Positions 23,813 through 27,723 of a stretch of 27,723 nucleotides of DNA are shown here, one piece after another. The translations under genes were made by a program, and so were the position numbers. The notes beneath the pieces are model-generated. The model was not told the DNA's origin. It searched no databases and saw only the letters and a list, made by a program, of their open reading frames with translations. This DNA is from Flavobacteriaceae bacterium (lineage in GTDB: Bacteria > Bacteroidota > Bacteroidia > Flavobacteriales > Flavobacteriaceae), in the NCBI GenBank assembly GCA_030694835.1, contig JAUYUF010000121.1, forward strand, positions 1-27,723, in the 5' to 3' direction. Within the stretch, counting starts at the first letter, position 1, and every line of letters starts with the position of its first letter.

Positions 23813-26800
23813 CTAATCAACTTCTTTTATAGTTATCGCTTCATTGATATAAACCAATAATTTTGATATTATAACATACCCCATTTGTTGAATATAAAAA
23901 GCATATTTATTGATTTGATCTATATGTTCTACTTTTTCCCTTCCCGTTTTATAATCTATAATTGTTACATGATTTTCAGAATTGACAATAATTCTATCTG
24001 GGATTATTATTTCTCCAAAATCAGTTAAAATTTCTCTTTCATTAAATATGGATAAGTTATGTTGAAAATAAATATTTAAATTAGGGTGATTTACTATTTT
24101 TTTTAACAAATCAGAAAATATTTTTGCTTCTTGAGTTGAAATAAAACCACTGTTTCTGGCATATTTTATAACAGTTTCAACATCATCTTCAGTATTAACT
24201 TGTGCTAATAACTGATGAATTTTGTTACCATAAATTGATGCTTCTTGAGCGATTGTTCCCCACCATTTTGATGAAGTTGTAACAATATTTACTTGTTTAT
24301 CTGAAATTGAAGAGCCTATAAACTGTTTTTGAGCAATTGTTTTAACTTCTTTATCAAATTGAGAAACTTCGTCTTTAATTTTTATTTTTACTTTTTTAGA
24401 TGTTCCTATTTCATAAACTACATTTTCGTTAGTATCATTTTTTGATGTTTTATTCTCAAAAAAACTCTTTAATAAATCACTATAATAATTAACTTCTTTT
24501 GATTCTTTCTTGGCATCTGAAATAACATATAATTGCTCAATAGCCCTAGTAAATGCAACATACAATAAGTTAAAGTTGTCTAATGCTAATTCTTCTTGAC
24601 GTTCTTGATAGAGTTGTTCTCCAATAGTATCAATATTTTTAATTTGTTGCGTTAAATTTACTTTCATGGTAGGTAATCTATCAAACTCATTTTCGGGGAG
24701 TGATGGAATCCATGTTTGTCCATTTAACTCTTTTCTTATTTCTAAATCAAATGGAAAAATAACAATTGGGAACTCTAATCCTTTAGCTTTATGAACTGTC
24801 ATAATTCTAACAGCATTGATATTCTCAGGAGCGATAATACTTAAATTTTCTTTTTGCAATTCCCATTCATTCAAGAAACCTTGAAGATTGTTTGTTTCTT
24901 TTAATTGATAATCGAGTAAAAAATCTAAAAAATATTGAACATATGCGTCAGAACTTTGTGCTAACCTGAATACCTGAATCAAATATTCAGTAGCTTCATA
25001 TAATGATTTTTGAAGAAATTTTGAAAGGTTAAAATCAATTGTAATATTAGATAAACTCTTAAAGAAACCGTTAATGTTTTGATTGATTAAAGGATTAACA
25101 AAATCATGAAATGCCCCCGAAATTTCTAAATGATTATACAAAAATGAAGCAATTTTAAATTGAGCCTGCTGATTCAGTGGTTGATCTATATAAGTCATTA
25201 AATTAATAATAAAATCAACTTTTTCTGAATTTGATAAGAGCAACGATTCAGACGATACAACTTGAATCCCCTCGCTAATTAAATAATTTGCTACTGCTAT
25301 TCCTTGTTTATTTTTTCTAACTAAAATACAAACATCATTTTTATTAAAATCAAGGTCTAATTCATCAATAATTGATTTTATCTTTCTTAAATAAGGCTGA
25401 TAATTATCTTCATCTTCTTCCTCTTTTTCAACGAAAGAGACTTGAATATAACCACCATCATTATCATTTTTTACTTCTTGTTTTACCGTATTTAAAAACA
25501 AATTCTGATGATTTATATTCACTAAATATTGAGCAATATGACTAAAAAAATCATTATTAAAATTTACTACTGTTTTATAACTGCGATAATTAGTTTCTAA
25601 AAAATTAATACTTTTTGAAATTAAAAATGGATTGCTGCCTTCAACTTCTTCTTCAGATGTTAGGGTAATAAATTGCTCCGTTTTTCCACCTCGCCATCTA
25701 TAAATTGATTGTTTTGCGTCTCCTACCAACATTAAACTTCCATCTTCTTGAGAAAGCGCATTTTCTATAAGTGGAATTAAATTTTGCCATTGTAACTCAG
25801 AAGTGTCTTGCATTTCATCAATAAAATAATGACGAAATTTGGTGCCTAATTTTTCATAAATAAATGGAGCTGGCTGGTCTTTAATTTCATCGCTAATTAA
25901 CTGATTAAATTCAGCACTCAATAATAAATTTTTATCAACCTTCAACTTTTGAAGTTCTTTATTTAAATGATTTAAAACTGCATAAGCAGAAATATTTTTA
26001 GAAACCAAAAGGCTAAGCACATAGTTAGAATATTCCTTTTGAAAAAGAAATTTACTTTGATTATAATTCTCTATGAGTTGTTCAGAAATATCATCGATTA
26101 TGGCTTTCTTATCAGCAGACAAACTTTTGCTGTACAATACTTCTAATTCCATATTTTTATCAAGTCTTCCGTCAAAGTTTACTGTATTGTGATTATTTCC
26201 AAAGTTGATAAGTTTTTTGAAAAAATTAGGTAAATCACTATAACTAAAGTGGCTTTCAACATCATTTTCTATCATCAATTGCAGTCCAATTTCCCCTAAA
26301 TTCTTAAACTCATTTTCGAGTTGTTTTTTTCGTTTAAAAAGTTTCTGATTCAGTGTTTTAAATTTTTCTAAATCAAAATGTGAGGTTTGTTTAAAATGAA
26401 TTCTATCCGATTCATTTAATAAAACTTGAGCATTTTCTCTAATAACTTCTGTGAAATCCCATGATTTATTTTCTTCAATATTTTGAAGTGCATAATCAAT
26501 TAAAAAATTGGTTAATTCTTCATCTTTTCCAATCTGAGCGATTAATTGATCAACTGCTAAATCTAATAATTTTTTTGACTTAAGTTCAACATCAAAATTG
26601 ATTGGCAAGCCCAAATCAAAAGCAAAATTTCTGATTAATTTGTGCGTAAAACTATCGATGGTAGAAACACTGAACGAGCCGTATTTGGTTAAAATTTGCT
26701 GTAAAACGCTGATGGATCTTCGGTGAATTATTTTTGGATCAAGATTGATTTCTTCCGCAATTTTTAAAAACATATCGGTTGGATGGCTCAAAATAGTTGA

Positions 26801-27019
26801 ATCGGCAAACTGACGAAGATTTTTAACAATCCGCGCTTTCATTTCATTGGCGGCTTTATTGGTAAAAGTGATGGCCAAAATATACTGAAATTGATTAGAG
26901 TCATTGCTTTTTAAAACAATTTTAAGATATTCTTTTACTAATGAAAATGTTTTACCGCTTCCGGCAGAGGCGTTATAAACTTGAAATGTAGCGGTGTTTT
27001 CCATTGCAGCTATTTCCAT
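23813..27019 (-). CDS. AddA-like UvrD-family helicase-nuclease
   Basis: The 1068-residue protein has all SF1A helicase motifs: Walker A ASAGSGKT (K23), Ia (LAITFTNKAANEMKARI, 48-64), II DEMQDT (401-406), III GDAKQSIYRWRGG (433-445), IV (LETNYRS), V (VRIMTVHKAKGLEFP) and VI (LLYVAFTRA). A C-terminal PD-(D/E)XK nuclease carries PDR (D1008) and IIDYKTG (D1022, K1024). The layout fits AddA/RecB, the motor and nuclease subunit that processes DNA ends for recombination. The likely partner is the AddB-like protein at 18308-21058. The start could be ATG 27017-27019 or, five codons in, ATG 27002-27004 (MENTATFQVYN); family members have only about 10 residues before Walker A, which favours the second. 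No confident promoter is seen: GTATTTTG just upstream is one base short of the consensus spacing. Confidence 0.92.
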   Translation of the reverse strand: MEIAAMENTATFQVYNASAGSGKTFSLVKEYLKIVLKSNDSNQFQYILAITFTNKAANEMKARIVKNLRQFADSTILSHPTDMFLKIAEEINLDPKIIHRRSISVLQQILTKYGSFSVSTIDSFTHKLIRNFAFDLGLPINFDVELKSKKLLDLAVDQLIAQIGKDEELTNFLIDYALQNIEENKSWDFTEVIRENAQVLLNESDRIHFKQTSHFDLEKFKTLNQKLFKRKKQLENEFKNLGEIGLQLMIENDVESHFSYSDLPNFFKKLINFGNNHNTVNFDGRLDKNMELEVLYSKSLSADKKAIIDDISEQLIENYNQSKFLFQKEYSNYVLSLLVSKNISAYAVLNHLNKELQKLKVDKNLLLSAEFNQLISDEIKDQPAPFIYEKLGTKFRHYFIDEMQDTSELQWQNLIPLIENALSQEDGSLMLVGDAKQSIYRWRGGKTEQFITLTSEEEVEGSNPFLISKSINFLETNYRSYKTVVNFNNDFFSHIAQYLVNINHQNLFLNTVKQEVKNDNDGGYIQVSFVEKEEEDEDNYQPYLRKIKSIIDELDLDFNKNDVCILVRKNKQGIAVANYLISEGIQVVSSESLLLSNSEKVDFIINLMTYIDQPLNQQAQFKIASFLYNHLEISGAFHDFVNPLINQNINGFFKSLSNITIDFNLSKFLQKSLYEATEYLIQVFRLAQSSDAYVQYFLDFLLDYQLKETNNLQGFLNEWELQKENLSIIAPENINAVRIMTVHKAKGLEFPIVIFPFDLEIRKELNGQTWIPSLPENEFDRLPTMKVNLTQQIKNIDTIGEQLYQERQEELALDNFNLLYVAFTRAIEQLYVISDAKKESKEVNYYSDLLKSFFENKTSKNDTNENVVYEIGTSKKVKIKIKDEVSQFDKEVKTIAQKQFIGSSISDKQVNIVTTSSKWWGTIAQEASIYGNKIHQLLAQVNTEDDVETVIKYARNSGFISTQEAKIFSDLLKKIVNHPNLNIYFQHNLSIFNEREILTDFGEIIIPDRIIVNSENHVTIIDYKTGREKVEHIDQINKYAFYIQQMGYVIISKLLVYINEAITIKEVD

Positions 27020-27240
27020 GCAAAATACGGATAATTAAGTAAAATTAAATTTATTTTGTTGTGAAAAAGTAACAGTGCATAACGTCCTGTGAGTACACTT
27101 CAGCCATCTCCTTTCTAGCAAAGAATTTTCTGTTACAAAAAAAATTAATTATAAAGATAGGCATTCTATTTTACCAGAAATCAGCAATTGATTATGTGCA
27201 CTGTCATGATCTGATGTTCTAGTTTACATTGAAAAAACAA
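27020..27240. other. 220-bp spacer between the AddA-like gene and the HpaII-type gene
   Basis: No gene is seen. The stretch from about 27069 to 27136 is less AT-rich than its surroundings and is bounded by GTAACAG (27069-27075) and CTGTTAC (27130-27136). A second inverted pair, ACAGTGCA (27072-27079) and TGCACTGT (27197-27204), spans most of the spacer. It could be a small repeat or MITE remnant, or the junction of an inserted restriction-modification locus. Confidence 0.35.
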
Positions 27241-27723
27241 TTATTTAAAACGGATTTGTAAATTTAATTTAAAGTAATACTGACTGTTGACCTGATAAAT
27301 TTTTCCAAACTCATGTCTTGTACTACTTGCCGTTTCTAGTTTTGTGTTAACAAATAAATAATCTTCAAAATGATTACGATTATAAATATGATAACAAAGA
27401 ATTTCTCCATCCTCCTTTACAATCAGATATCCACCAGTTGTATCATAAGTTCCTGTCCAAACTTTAGATGGTGTCATTCCTAAAGCCACGTCAGTTAGGA
27501 ATCTTTTGAGTTTATATTCGTAAAAAGTGTGTGCGAATTGATTATCATATTTGAGAGGATTAACAGCATTTACATTATCAGAAAGATGTTGAATTGTATT
27601 CAAATTTGAAGTAAAAAAATATTTTAAAATTTCAGCTAAAATATTTGGTAAAAGACTGTCAATCAGAACTAAATTATTTTTAAAAATATCATTTTCCAAC
27701 GTTACATATTTTAGATTACCTCC
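27241..27723 (-). CDS. HpaII-family type II restriction endonuclease (partial, N-terminus off right edge)
   Basis: The frame is open from the right edge to TAA 27241-27243, giving the last 160 residues. The sequence matches my memory of the conserved C-terminal half of HpaII-type endonucleases: NNLVLIDSLLPNILAEIL near the start, then YEYKLKRFLTDVALGMTPSK, GGYLIVKEDGEILCYHIYNR, FEDYLF and a KLNLQIRF end. HpaII cuts CCGG. An internal TTG (27697-27699) could be taken as a start, but the frame continues upstream with sensible sequence (GGNLKYVT), so the gene is cut by the window edge. The cognate cytosine methyltransferase would be expected beyond the edge. R-M genes are often acquired laterally. 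The family call rests on recall, without alignment. Confidence 0.72.
   Translation of the reverse strand, partial: GGNLKYVTLENDIFKNNLVLIDSLLPNILAEILKYFFTSNLNTIQHLSDNVNAVNPLKYDNQFAHTFYEYKLKRFLTDVALGMTPSKVWTGTYDTTGGYLIVKEDGEILCYHIYNRNHFEDYLFVNTKLETASSTRHEFGKIYQVNSQYYFKLNLQIRFK

Noticed and set aside
27241..27699. A complete 152-residue gene starting at TTG 27699
   Set aside because: The frame stays open to the window edge with plausible protein sequence upstream of the TTG, so this is the 3' part of a longer gene.

Overview
The window looks like chromosomal DNA of a low-GC member of the Bacteroidota, most likely Flavobacteriaceae. The evidence is the AT-rich composition, the gene families (Bat aerotolerance cluster, CarboxypepD_reg-type TonB receptor, OmpA with thrombospondin type-3 repeats, TPR-fused sensor kinase) and the repeated occurrence of the Bacteroidota promoter pattern TTG-N17-23-TAnnTTTG in place of E. 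coli-type -35/-10 boxes. Gene density is high and most genes are housekeeping. All functional calls come from reading motifs and family resemblance; no database search was run.

Layout. 1-3806 (minus strand): MoxR ATPase, DUF58 protein, a BatD/DUF4381-like membrane protein and a left-truncated BatA, i.e. the start of a Bat operon. 4087-6708 (plus): a solitary TonB-dependent receptor. 6756-9500 (minus): dCMP deaminase, S41 processing protease and LpxH as an overlapping three-gene unit, then a HupE/UreJ-type membrane protein (9551-10141) and a TPR-sensor histidine kinase with no adjacent response regulator (10221-12266). 12423-14955: tRNA-Leu(CAA) on the minus strand, then prs-rplY and pth on the plus strand. 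14961-16386 (minus): a crotonase, a 55-residue membrane miniprotein tightly coupled to it, and QueD. 16477-17422 (plus): tRNA-Ala(GGC) and a small secreted TPR protein. 17469-27019 (minus): alpha/beta hydrolase, AddB-like PD-(D/E)XK protein, OmpA/TSP3 porin-like protein, Kbl and AddA-like helicase-nuclease. 27241-27723 (minus): the C-terminal part of a HpaII-family restriction endonuclease running off the right edge.

How the parts relate. The AddA-like and AddB-like proteins probably work together in double-strand-break repair although kbl and ompA lie between them. The MoxR/DUF58/BatD/BatA proteins form a membrane-associated chaperone-type complex. LpxH, the S41 protease and OmpA serve the envelope. 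prs, dCMP deaminase and QueD serve nucleotide and modified-base metabolism; rplY and pth serve translation. Two convergent gene pairs share a bidirectional terminator whose T-tract contains the neighbour's stop codon.

The part most likely to be accessory is the right end: the HpaII-type endonuclease fragment and the 220-bp spacer before it. I did not find convincing evidence of a wholly new system. The best leads are the cysteine-free AddB-like protein, the 55-residue membrane protein, the heptanucleotide repeats upstream of the DUF58 gene, and the edge of the restriction-modification locus.
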